A stretch of 64,000 nt of DNA from positions 310,001-374,000 of the forward strand of contig NZ_RPHB01000004.1 of assembly GCF_019343195.1 (NCBI RefSeq). Reading direction: 5' to 3'. The notes under the pieces are model-generated. The model saw nothing but the letters and a program-made list of their open reading frames with translations, was not told the DNA's origin and searched no databases. The position numbers and the translations under genes are program-made. Below are positions 18,114-26,989 of this stretch, one piece after another. The DNA comes from Arthrospiribacter ruber (GTDB taxonomy: Bacteria > Bacteroidota > Bacteroidia > Cytophagales > Cyclobacteriaceae). Every line of letters starts with the position of its first letter. Position 1 is the stretch's first letter.

Positions 18114-18218
18114 GTTGACCTAAAGTTGATTAGTACTCAAGTTAACGAATCCAAGCCTAATTAAGTTGATGCAGGCTACGCTTTCTTTAATAAAAAGAGG
18201 TGATTTTAAACAAAAATC

Positions 18219-19436
18219 TTACTTTTTAAGGATAGTATGGCCCATTTTATCCCTTTTTGTAATCAGGTATTTTTCATTATGTGGATTAGGTAGTATCTCT
18301 ATGGGTATCTGTTCTACTATCTCAAGACCATAGCCCAATAAACCGACCCTTTTGGTAGGATTGTTGGAAATCAGTCTGATTTTGCTTATTCCCAGATCTC
18401 TTAATATTTGTGCTCCGACCCCATAATCTCTTTTGTCCATGGGAAGTCCTAGAGCTAAATTTGCCTGTACCGTATCCATACCTTGTTCCTGGAGTTTGTA
18501 AGCTTTGAGCTTATTGATCAGACCAATGCCTCGTCCCTCTTGATTCATGTATAAAACAACTCCCTTTCCTTCTCTTTCCACCATTTCCATCGCGCTGTGA
18601 AGTTGAGGACCGCAATCACACCTGCATGACCCAAAAATATCACCTGTGATACAGGAAGAGTGTACCCTGACCATGACAGGCTCATTTTCTTCCCACTGAC
18701 CTTTGATCAGGGCCATATGAATATCATTGGTATTGGTCTGTCTAAATGCAATAAGGTCAAAATCTCCAAACGTCGTGGGCATAGCTACGCCTATTTCCCG
18801 CTTGATCAACGACTCATTTTTAAGTCTGTAGGCGATAAGGTCCTTGATGGAGACAAGCTTCAGGTTAAATTTCTCTGCCACAGGTACCAGATCAGGAAGT
18901 CTTGCCATGGAGCCGTCCTCATTCATGATTTCGACCAACACACCTGCAGGAGCCAATCCCGCCAACCTTGCAAAATCAATGGCAGCTTCTGTATGGCCTG
19001 CCCTCCTCAATACACCACCTCTTTTGGCCTTTAGTGGGAAAATATGGCCCGGTTTACCCAATTCATCAGGATGAATGCTATCATCTACCAAGGCTCGGAT
19101 TGTTTTGGATCTATCACTGGCGGATATTCCTGTGGTACAGCCATGGCCTATCAAATCCACCGATACAGTAAATGGTGTCTCATAAGCTGCAGTATTATTA
19201 CCTACCATCAACTCCAGCCCTAGCTTTTCACACCTGTCTTCGATCAGCGGTGCACATATCAGACCCCTGCCATGTGTGGCCATAAAGTTGATGATTTCGG
19301 GAGTCACTTTCTCAGCGGCACAGACAAAATCTCCTTCATTCTCTCTGTCTTCATCATCGACTACTATAATTACTTCACCATTTTTGATGGCTTCGATTGC
19401 GTCTTCTATCGGGTCTAACTTGATATCCTTGGACAT
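18219..19436 (-). CDS. ribBA: Bifunctional DHBP synthase / GTP cyclohydrolase II
   Basis: 405 residues joining both entry enzymes of riboflavin synthesis. Residues about 5-205 are 3,4-dihydroxy-2-butanone 4-phosphate synthase ([13 protein letters not shown] metal/substrate loop; [14 protein letters not shown]). Residues about 208-400 are GTP cyclohydrolase II, with the zinc-binding Cys cluster in [19 protein letters not shown] and the [10 protein letters not shown] helix. Both active sites look intact and the fusion length is standard. It is preceded by dnaG on the same strand with an 89-bp gap. That gap is too short for an FMN riboswitch, and I see none. Confidence 0.97.
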   Translation of the reverse strand: MSKDIKLDPIEDAIEAIKNGEVIIVVDDEDRENEGDFVCAAEKVTPEIINFMATHGRGLICAPLIEDRCEKLGLELMVGNNTAAYETPFTVSVDLIGHGCTTGISASDRSKTIRALVDDSIHPDELGKPGHIFPLKAKRGGVLRRAGHTEAAIDFARLAGLAPAGVLVEIMNEDGSMARLPDLVPVAEKFNLKLVSIKDLIAYRLKNESLIKREIGVAMPTTFGDFDLIAFRQTNTNDIHMALIKGQWEENEPVMVRVHSSCITGDIFGSCRCDCGPQLHSAMEMVEREGKGVVLYMNQEGRGIGLINKLKAYKLQEQGMDTVQANLALGLPMDKRDYGVGAQILRDLGISKIRLISNNPTKRVGLLGYGLEIVEQIPIEILPNPHNEKYLITKRDKMGHTILKK

Positions 19437-19525
19437 ATATTTGTTTAAATTCTATTTGGGTCTATAAAGGCCCAAAATTACATGCTTCTTTTGGTTTAAC
19501 AGTAGGAAAACAGGTAAAGTTTGGA

Positions 19526-21460
19526 TCAGAAGCTGATCACTATTCCCAACTGTTTGTCTATTTCTACCTGATATTGTTTCAGTTCCATGTAGATGGCTAT
19601 CCTTTCCGTAAGTATATTTTCTTCCAGCTTCTCCATTTCAGCCTCTTTGATTTTTTGTCTGGCTTCTTCCATCATTTTCTTAATCACCTTCTTTTTAAGA
19701 TGTAAAATACTGTCATAGACCGTCTTGGCTAAGTCGTCGGCTTCATTATTAGTGAATATCTGATACCTGGATTCCCAGAGAGTAGACAGTTCGTATTTTC
19801 TGGTAATGAGGTTAATAACCTCACGCTTGACTTCAGAATCTTCATGCTTGAGGAAATACTCCGGCTGTGGCAGGATGTTATTTGCTAAGGCATCTTTATA
19901 GAGGTTGAGGATTTTTTGATAAACCGGTGTTTCGAATTTTAGATCATCGGTCTCCTGCAATAAGTACTGGCAGACATGAAGGTCATCCGACACCATCTCA
20001 AAACCATAATTGACCAATAACCTGAGCATTTCCCTTTCCTGAAGCTGGAGGATACCTGAAATCCCCAACTCTTCTTTTACAGGAAGAAAGGCCTCGAAAG
20101 GAGTCTCCTGTTCCTCTCTTTTTTCTTTAAAGAATCCATCCTTTTTTTCTTTAAGGTGAATCTTGTTCAATTCTGCCTGAATGATTTCCTCGTCCAGGCC
20201 CAAAAGCGAAGCAGATTTTTTAATATATACCGTTCTGACGATAGGATCCGGTATTTTGGCAAGACTGGAAACCACCTCTTTGATCAGGTTGGCCTGCTTG
20301 ATCGGGTCTTTGGCAACTTCTTCAGCATAAAGCCCTATTTTAAAAGAAATGAAGTCTTGGGCATTTTTTTCAAGGTACTCCCCAAACTCTTGTGATCCTA
20401 CTTTTCTTGCATAGCTGTCCGGGTCTTCTCCGCGGGGGAAAACCACCGCCTTCACGTTCAGCCCACCTTCCAGAATCATGTCAATACCTCTCAGGGAAGC
20501 TTTGATCCCCGCTGCATCTCCATCATAAAGCACAGTAATATTGTCCGAAAATCTCTTGATCAGTTTGATCTGATTTTCTGTCAGCGAAGTTCCGGAGGAA
20601 GCCACGACATTTTCTATTCCCGCCAGGTGCATGGAAATCACATCCGTGTACCCTTCTACAAGATAGCAATTGTCCTTTTCCCTAATAGATTTCTTTGCCT
20701 GAAAGATCCCGTACAGAATATCAGACTTATGGTATACATCCGTTTCCGGCGAATTAATGTATTTGGGTTGCTTCTTGTCCTGGGTAAGAATTCTGGCACC
20801 AAAGCCAATTGGTTTACCTCCCAAGTTGTGAATGGTAAAAGTCACCCTCCCTCTAAACCTGTCATACAGCCGGGAAGGGTCACCTTCTTTTTGAAGAATG
20901 AGGCCAGCTTTCAGCAAAAGTTCATTACTATGCCCGTCTGATTTGGCCGCATCATGGAGATGACTCCAGCCATCCAGTGCATAGCCCAGGTCAAATTTTT
21001 CAATGATAGATTGAGAAAAACCTCTTTCTTTGAAGTAGCTTAAGCCAATCGCTTTACCCTCCTCTGTCTGCAGATTTTTCACAAAAAAGTCTCTGGCATA
21101 GCCCAAAACAATGTAGAGGCTCTCTCGCTCATTATAGGCCTGTACAGCCTCAGGGGTTTGCTCCTTATCCTCTTCTACCTCTATGCCGTATTTTTGTGCC
21201 AGATGCCGTATGGCTTCATTGAAGCCCACCCCTTCTATGTCCATCACAAACTGTATAGGGTCTCCAGCCTTGCCACATCCGAAACATTTATAAATCTGCT
21301 TGGCTGGAGAAACAGAAAAAGAAGGTGATTTTTCATTGTGGAAAGGACAGCATGCCCAGAGATTTTGGCCCTTCTTTTTTAAAGGAACGTAATCATTGAC
21401 TACCTCTTCAATGTCTGCTCTTTCTTTGACTTTATCCGTTGTTGCGCGGCTGATTCCCAT
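19526..21460 (-). CDS. dnaG: DNA primase
   Basis: A 644-residue primase that makes RNA primers for DNA replication. The N-terminal CHC2 zinc finger is complete (CPFHNEKSPSF...IYKCFGCGKAGD). The TOPRIM core has the conserved acidic residues in YLVEGYTDVISMHLAG and VLYDGDAAG. The C-terminal part (about 440-644) is helical and would contact the DnaB helicase. Length is normal for Bacteroidota. It is divergent from mrp (21636), with 175 bp between. Confidence 0.97.
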   Translation of the reverse strand: MGISRATTDKVKERADIEEVVNDYVPLKKKGQNLWACCPFHNEKSPSFSVSPAKQIYKCFGCGKAGDPIQFVMDIEGVGFNEAIRHLAQKYGIEVEEDKEQTPEAVQAYNERESLYIVLGYARDFFVKNLQTEEGKAIGLSYFKERGFSQSIIEKFDLGYALDGWSHLHDAAKSDGHSNELLLKAGLILQKEGDPSRLYDRFRGRVTFTIHNLGGKPIGFGARILTQDKKQPKYINSPETDVYHKSDILYGIFQAKKSIREKDNCYLVEGYTDVISMHLAGIENVVASSGTSLTENQIKLIKRFSDNITVLYDGDAAGIKASLRGIDMILEGGLNVKAVVFPRGEDPDSYARKVGSQEFGEYLEKNAQDFISFKIGLYAEEVAKDPIKQANLIKEVVSSLAKIPDPIVRTVYIKKSASLLGLDEEIIQAELNKIHLKEKKDGFFKEKREEQETPFEAFLPVKEELGISGILQLQEREMLRLLVNYGFEMVSDDLHVCQYLLQETDDLKFETPVYQKILNLYKDALANNILPQPEYFLKHEDSEVKREVINLITRKYELSTLWESRYQIFTNNEADDLAKTVYDSILHLKKKVIKKMMEEARQKIKEAEMEKLEENILTERIAIYMELKQYQVEIDKQLGIVISF

Positions 21461-21635
21461 TACTCCCTATTTCAACTTTCAAAGATAAAAAGTATTGAAT
21501 CAAAACATAGGCAGAATATTGCCTGAAACTATTTATCAGACCGGCAAGTTCTAGCTAAGAGAAGATATAATGTAATAGCTTCTTTTAAATTAGAACAATT
21601 ATAAACTAAATTGCGAAGCATTAAGCGTTAAAATA

Positions 21636-22730
21636 ATGTCAATAAGTAAAGAAAATGTACTCAAGGCCCTGTCCAGAGTAGAAGATCCGGATTTGAAGAA
21701 GGACCTTGTGACCCTAGGGATGATACAGGGAATCGAAATAGAAGGAAATCTGATCAAATTTAAAGTTGTTCTTACCACACCTGCCTGTCCATTAAAGGAA
21801 GTAATCAAAAACAATTGTGTAGAGGCTTTACATGAAGATTTTGGTACTGATGTTGAACTTGACATTTACATGACGTCCAATGTCACTACAGCGAGAAATG
21901 AGGCTCCTCTTCTTCCGAAGGTAAAAAATATCATTGCAATAGCTTCCGGAAAAGGAGGCGTTGGAAAATCTACCACCTCCAGCAATCTTGCTGTGGCTTT
22001 GGCCAATACAGGTGCCAAAGTAGGGCTGATAGATGCGGATATTTCCGGGCCCAGTATCCCTACAATGTTCAATGTGGAATCTGAGCAGCCTATGGTCAAG
22101 CAGGTCGATGGCAAAAATGTCATCATGCCCATTGAGCAGTATGGTGTCAAATTGATGTCTATTGGATTTCTTACGCCGGCAGAATCTGCTGTAGTATGGA
22201 GAGGGCCAATGGCAAGTTCCGCTTTAAAACAGTTTATTGGTGATGTGGAATGGGGAGAACTCGATTACCTCTTAATAGATCTTCCTCCTGGGACATCTGA
22301 CATTCACCTAACTATGGTGCAGACTGTACCTGTGACAGGAGCTGTAATTGTCACCACACCTCAAAAAGTAGCTTTGGCAGACGCCACCAAGGGACTGACC
22401 ATGTTCAGACAGGCACAAATTAATGTCCCTGTCTTAGGTGTTGTGGAAAATATGGCTTATTTTTCACCGGAAGAATTGCCGGAAAACAAATATTACTTAT
22501 TCGGCAAAGAAGGTGGGAAAAAGTTGGCTGAAAAATACCAAGTACCTTTTTTGGGAGAAATTCCAATTGTCCAAAGTATCAGGGAAAGTGGAGATACGGG
22601 TTATCCGGCCGTATTGAAAGAAGGTATCACAGAAAAAGCTTTCAATCAACTGGCAGAAAATGTAGCGCAACAAGTGGCTATTAGGAATGCAGAAAAAAAC
22701 AAAACTGAAGTAGTACAGGTCAAGATATAA
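21636..22730 (+). CDS. mrp: Mrp/ApbC family iron-sulfur cluster carrier ATPase
   Basis: 364 residues. An N-terminal DUF59/MIP18-type domain (about 1-80) is fused to a P-loop ATPase. The deviant Walker A IASGKGGVGKST is at about 105-116, followed by DADISGPSIPTMF. Proteins of this type carry [4Fe-4S] clusters to apo-enzymes. A NifU C-terminal-type scaffold gene follows after 6 bp, so the pair forms a small Fe-S assembly unit. Confidence 0.94.
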   Translation: MSISKENVLKALSRVEDPDLKKDLVTLGMIQGIEIEGNLIKFKVVLTTPACPLKEVIKNNCVEALHEDFGTDVELDIYMTSNVTTARNEAPLLPKVKNIIAIASGKGGVGKSTTSSNLAVALANTGAKVGLIDADISGPSIPTMFNVESEQPMVKQVDGKNVIMPIEQYGVKLMSIGFLTPAESAVVWRGPMASSALKQFIGDVEWGELDYLLIDLPPGTSDIHLTMVQTVPVTGAVIVTTPQKVALADATKGLTMFRQAQINVPVLGVVENMAYFSPEELPENKYYLFGKEGGKKLAEKYQVPFLGEIPIVQSIRESGDTGYPAVLKEGITEKAFNQLAENVAQQVAIRNAEKNKTEVVQVKI

Positions 22731-22736
22731 GTAATA

Positions 22737-22985
22737 ATGGAAGTGGAATTGATTGAGAGAGTAGAAAAAGCACTTGATACCATCAGGCCTTATCTGGAGG
22801 CAGATGGAGGAAATGTCAAAGTAATAGAAATAACAGAAGACAATGTTTTGAAGTTAGAGTTAACTGGAACATGTAGTTCCTGCCCTATGTCCACCATGAC
22901 ATTGAAAGCCGGAGTAGAAGAGGCCATAAAAAGGGATATCCCAGAAATCACTAAAGTTGTGGCGGTAAATGTTGCAGTTGCTTAA
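22737..22985 (+). CDS. NifU C-terminal domain Fe-S scaffold
   Basis: An 82-residue protein consisting only of the NifU C-terminal domain. IRPYLEADGGNVKVIEI and TGTCSSCPMSTMTLKAGVEEAI carry the CxxC pair that binds a labile [4Fe-4S] cluster at a dimer interface. It is 6 bp downstream of mrp, and the two products would hand clusters on to target enzymes. It resembles the Nfu-type carriers. Confidence 0.94.
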   Translation: MEVELIERVEKALDTIRPYLEADGGNVKVIEITEDNVLKLELTGTCSSCPMSTMTLKAGVEEAIKRDIPEITKVVAVNVAVA

Positions 22986-23004
22986 TTTATACTCTAAAGT
23001 TGAT

Positions 23005-26000
23005 ATGAAAGTAGGAATAAGGATAGGTTTAGTTTTATCCTTGTTCCTTTTTTTATGCCTTTCCTCTGTACAGGGACAACAATTTTTTGGCCAGGTCTAT
23101 CAGCACGTTCATGATGAGAAGTGTGCCGCAGTACCAATGGAAAAGCACATCGAAGAACAAGTCGGTGTTTACGGATCCAGAGATTATTTTGAGGCGTGGA
23201 TGGGCGATCAGATCACTGAAAGGCGAAAATCTCCCTCCATCATGCGAAGTCAGGAGCAGGAAACAAGGGTAATTCCTGTTGTGGTACATGTAGTTCACAA
23301 TGGAGAAGATATTGGTGTTGGAAACAACATTCCAGAGATCCAGATTCTCAACCAAATCCGTATCATCAATGAAGATTTCAGGAGGCAAAATCCTGATGCC
23401 AGCAATACTCCTGCGGAGTTTAGGGATATTGCTGCAGATTCCAATATAGAGTTTGTTTTGGCCAAACAGGATCCGGAAGGCCTTCCAACAAGTGGCATTA
23501 TCAGGGTACAGGGGACAAAAAACACTTATACTGCCATAACTGACGCAGCACTTCTCAGTCAGTTTTCTTATTGGCCGGCAGAAGATTACCTTAATATTTG
23601 GGTAGCTCCCATTGCCGGGAATGTACTTGGCTGGGCAAGTCCGCCTCTTGCCAACCTTCCCGGTCTTGGAGCGATAGTCTTCCCAAGGGAAATAGACGGA
23701 GTATTCGTTACTTCCAATTGGTTTGGAGAAGGTGGAAATGCCAATTCTTCAGCCAGAGGTAGAACCCTTACACATGAAATCGGACATTTTTTTGGACTGA
23801 GACATATTTGGGGTGATGGCAATTGCGATGTAGATGACTTTGTAGATGATACACCCAATCAAAACGGACCCAACTTTGTATGTCGCATAGATGCGCCGAG
23901 GTTTACCTGTGAAAGTAGGGACATGACCGAAAACTACATGGATTACACTACTGATGCCTGCATGAATATTTTTACGCAAGGGCAGGTAGAGCGCTTTAAT
24001 GTGGTGTTGGCCAATAGCCCCAGAAGGGCAAGTCTAGTAAACGGAAGGGCTACGAGAGAGCCTCCTTTGTTGCCAAACAACCTGTCTATTGATAGGCTAA
24101 TTAACCCATCTGACTTGATCTGTGACCTTAATGTAATACCAGAAGTACTTTTGAGGAACAGAGGAGAAAACACCATCACTTCTGCGACTTTGGAAGTGAG
24201 ATTAAATGGAAACTTATTGGAAGAAAGATCTCTCACTTTAAATCTTGAATTAGGGGATACGACAAGGGTGTTGTTCTCACCCATTCAGCTGGCTGGTGAA
24301 GGAGACGAGTTTGAAGTAAATATTCTTGAAGTAAATGGGGAGCTTAACCCGGAAACTGTAAGCAGAAGCATTATTTCCAACCCAGTCATTCAGCCCACCA
24401 TTTCGCTTCCATATAGGTTTGCTTTTGAAGAGTTTGACAACCTTTGGAAAGTAAGAAACCCAGATGACAGCCTAACTTGGGAGCTTGGTGAAGTTACATT
24501 GGACGGTAATCTACAGCAAGTCATACAAATCAGGAATTACGAATATGAAGCTTTCAATCAACTTGATTTTCTAATTTCACCACAGATCAATTTGAGCGAA
24601 TTCCCTAATGCACAGCTTACGTTCAGAATGGCTTATGGTCCTTACAACGCTCAAGGTTTTGGTGATGACTTGATTGTGGCCATTTCTGATGATTGTGGCA
24701 ATACTTTCCAACTTACTTCTCCTCCTTATGAAAAGGACGTACAATTCTTGCAAACTTCCTCTCCTACGCTAGATCCCTTTGTACCAAGCAGAGAAAATCA
24801 GTTTAGAAGGGAAATAGTGAACCTGGCTCCTTTTGCGGATATGGGAAATATCAGGATAGCCATCATCAACAGAAATGGATATGGCAATAACCTTTACATC
24901 AAAGATATTGAAATCCTTCCTGAGGAAGTTCATCGCTACAGAGTTGATTTGGTAGAATTGGTTTCCCCTACCCCAATATCTGTAGGAGATCATGAGCAGG
25001 AAACTATTCGGGCTGTGAATACAGGCAATCTTCCTGTCGATGGTTTTATATTCAGGAGAAGACTGGGTAACGCAACACCTGTTTCTTATATAGGAAGAGG
25101 CATTGGTCTACAGCCAGGAGACAGTCTGAATATCAATTTGCCAAGAGGAACAATCGGCTCAGATCTCAGCAGGCTCACATACACGGTTGATTTTCCGAAT
25201 TTCGACCAAAACCCGGGTAATTCTGATGAAATTTCCAGATTTATACTGACAAACTCCAACACAGAAAGAATTCCTTTCCGACAAAATTTCAATAATACCG
25301 TGACCTTGGCACCTTGGGTGGTGGTCAATCCTCAAGGAAACAACAACAACTGGGAGCTGACCCCGCTTCAAACCGGAGGATCTGGCGCCAATCTCGTAAG
25401 GTTGGATGACAGTCAAGATGACAATTCCTATTGGCTGGGATCGCCTTTGTTTGATCTTTCAGCTGCAAGGCAAGCTGCATTGTTCTTTGATTTCGCTTCT
25501 GGTCAAGTTGTAGAAAATACCATCCTAAAAGTATTGGCCAGTAGAAACGGAGGTAGAACCTACCAGGAGGTCTTCAGAAAAACCGGAGCGGAATTAAACA
25601 CCTCCAATTCTTCAGAGGCAAATCCAAATCAAAGAGGTGATTTTGAAAGGCAATTTGTAAACCTAACCGATTACGCTGGCAACGAAAGGGCAATCAGGGT
25701 AGCCATTGTATTGGAGAATACGGATGAAGCAAACAGCACGGCTTACATTGACAATATTGAGCTGTTTTTATCTGCCAACCCCGAACCGGTGGATCCGGGA
25801 TTAGGCAATACCATCATTTATCCAAATCCGGCAAGAGATGTATTCAACATCGTTTTCAATTTGCAGACATTTGAATCTGTAAACATCCAAATCACCTCTC
25901 CTACCGGTCAGATTGTCCATGATGTGGATTATCCTAACACACTAAACCAGACCTATACTTTCAGCTCCCAGTTGTTTAGTAAAGGATTGTTTATTGTAAA

Positions 26001-26049
26001 AATCACCAGCAATACGATCACTGAAACAAGAAAGCTGATCATTCATTAA
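23005..26049 (+). CDS. M43-family secreted metalloprotease with T9SS domain
   Basis: About 1014 residues. The start is ATG 23005, which gives a clear signal peptide (MKVGIRIGLVLSLFLFLCLSSVQGQ). The longer frame begins inside the NifU gene. The zinc site is HEIGHFFGLRH (H257, E258, H261, H267) in a cytophagalysin/pappalysin-type (M43) domain, about residues 60-340. A downstream Met-turn, ENYMDYTTDACMNIFTQGQ, completes the metzincin signature. Two MAM/jelly-roll-like adhesion modules follow (about 420-640 and 770-920). The last 80 residues, starting IIYPNPARDVFNIVF, are a T9SS type A sorting domain. It would digest proteins outside the cell. A perfect terminator follows. Confidence 0.92.
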   Translation: MKVGIRIGLVLSLFLFLCLSSVQGQQFFGQVYQHVHDEKCAAVPMEKHIEEQVGVYGSRDYFEAWMGDQITERRKSPSIMRSQEQETRVIPVVVHVVHNGEDIGVGNNIPEIQILNQIRIINEDFRRQNPDASNTPAEFRDIAADSNIEFVLAKQDPEGLPTSGIIRVQGTKNTYTAITDAALLSQFSYWPAEDYLNIWVAPIAGNVLGWASPPLANLPGLGAIVFPREIDGVFVTSNWFGEGGNANSSARGRTLTHEIGHFFGLRHIWGDGNCDVDDFVDDTPNQNGPNFVCRIDAPRFTCESRDMTENYMDYTTDACMNIFTQGQVERFNVVLANSPRRASLVNGRATREPPLLPNNLSIDRLINPSDLICDLNVIPEVLLRNRGENTITSATLEVRLNGNLLEERSLTLNLELGDTTRVLFSPIQLAGEGDEFEVNILEVNGELNPETVSRSIISNPVIQPTISLPYRFAFEEFDNLWKVRNPDDSLTWELGEVTLDGNLQQVIQIRNYEYEAFNQLDFLISPQINLSEFPNAQLTFRMAYGPYNAQGFGDDLIVAISDDCGNTFQLTSPPYEKDVQFLQTSSPTLDPFVPSRENQFRREIVNLAPFADMGNIRIAIINRNGYGNNLYIKDIEILPEEVHRYRVDLVELVSPTPISVGDHEQETIRAVNTGNLPVDGFIFRRRLGNATPVSYIGRGIGLQPGDSLNINLPRGTIGSDLSRLTYTVDFPNFDQNPGNSDEISRFILTNSNTERIPFRQNFNNTVTLAPWVVVNPQGNNNNWELTPLQTGGSGANLVRLDDSQDDNSYWLGSPLFDLSAARQAALFFDFASGQVVENTILKVLASRNGGRTYQEVFRKTGAELNTSNSSEANPNQRGDFERQFVNLTDYAGNERAIRVAIVLENTDEANSTAYIDNIELFLSANPEPVDPGLGNTIIYPNPARDVFNIVFNLQTFESVNIQITSPTGQIVHDVDYPNTLNQTYTFSSQLFSKGLFIVKITSNTITETRKLIIH

Positions 26050-26064
26050 GTAAGTTTTATTGGA

Positions 26065-26102
26065 AAAAAGCCTGAAAGTGATCATTTCCTTTCAGGCTTT
26101 TT
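26065..26102 (+). terminator. Terminator after the M43 protease gene
   Basis: AAAAAGCCTGAAAG / CTTTCAGGCTTTTT stem with a 10-nt loop and a T-run, 15 bp after the stop. Confidence 0.85.
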
Positions 26103-26115
26103 CATTTTAAGAAAG

Positions 26116-26152
26116 TTTTGGCTGATTTCTTGCGACCTATATCATAGATTTG
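26116..26152 (+). promoter_or_regulatory. Candidate Bacteroidota promoter for the PASTA gene
   Basis: TAGATTTG at 26145-26152 matches the TAnnTTTG minus-7 consensus exactly, and TTTTG lies at 26116-26120. The 24-bp spacer is longer than usual, so the minus-33 element is uncertain. It is 59 bp upstream of the start at 26212 and just after a terminator. Confidence 0.4.
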
Positions 26153-26211
26153 CATGACAAAATATAAATTAATTTTACCTTTATCCGTTACTACTTTAGA
26201 TTCCGCTTTAC

Positions 26212-26976
26212 ATGAGCAATACCAAACAATCAGTGAAAAAAATAGCCATACATTTAGTCCTCGTCATTTTAGCCATTATTGTCTTTGCTTTTATTTTTCT
26301 GAATGTGTTCCTTCCATCCTATACCAATCATGGGCAAACGGTAACCGTACCTGATTTGGAAGGTTATGAATACCATGAACTCCAAGATTATTTAAAAGAA
26401 AGGGATTTGAGGTATGAAGTCACACTTGACAGTGGTTTCAACAATGAATTGAAACCGCTTTCAGTAATGAAACAAAATCCAAAAGCAGGAAGCAAGGTAA
26501 AGAAAGGCAGAAAAGTCTATGTCACACTCAATGCCAAAAATGCACCTTTGATCAAAATGCCAAACCTGGTCAACAGTCTTCTTAAAAATGCTCAGGAAAT
26601 CATAGGGAATATGGGCTTGGTAAGGGGTGAAATTGTTTATGTCCCGGATATCGGAATCAATGTAGTCCTTGAACAAAAATACAGAGGCAGAAATATAGCT
26701 GAAGGCTTTGAGATCCCAAAAGGCTCCCAAATAGACCTTGTAGTGGGAGATGGATTGGGAAAACAGATTTTAGATGTCCCTTCTCTGATAGGTATGGATG
26801 AAGTGGATGCAGAGTTTCTTATCATTGGCTCGGGTCTAAGGATGGGCAATATCAATTATGTAAGAACAGACACCGTACCTCAGGGAACCATTGTACAGCA
26901 AATGCCTCCACCAGGATCTGAAATCAGGACTGGAGAACCTATAGAAGTCTGGATTTCCGACCTTAGAGAAAATTGA
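26212..26976 (+). CDS. Membrane-anchored PASTA-domain protein
   Basis: 254 residues with one N-terminal membrane helix (IAIHLVLVILAIIVFAFIFLNVFL, about 15-38) and a periplasmic tail of three PASTA repeats (about 42-108, 112-180, 183-252). Each repeat has the alternating P-x-L...G...A...L pattern and ends in an I-x-V-x-I/L strand. PASTA domains bind muropeptides or beta-lactams in penicillin-binding proteins and Ser/Thr kinases, but here there is no kinase or transpeptidase domain. A cell-wall sensing or scaffolding role is therefore only inferred. It precedes a T9SS protein gene by 13 bp. Confidence 0.85.
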   Translation: MSNTKQSVKKIAIHLVLVILAIIVFAFIFLNVFLPSYTNHGQTVTVPDLEGYEYHELQDYLKERDLRYEVTLDSGFNNELKPLSVMKQNPKAGSKVKKGRKVYVTLNAKNAPLIKMPNLVNSLLKNAQEIIGNMGLVRGEIVYVPDIGINVVLEQKYRGRNIAEGFEIPKGSQIDLVVGDGLGKQILDVPSLIGMDEVDAEFLIIGSGLRMGNINYVRTDTVPQGTIVQQMPPPGSEIRTGEPIEVWISDLREN

Positions 26977-26989
26977 AATTTCTTCACAG

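Noticed and set aside
19437-19525. FMN riboswitch upstream of ribBA
   Set aside because: The gap is 89 bp and lacks the conserved RFN stem sequences.
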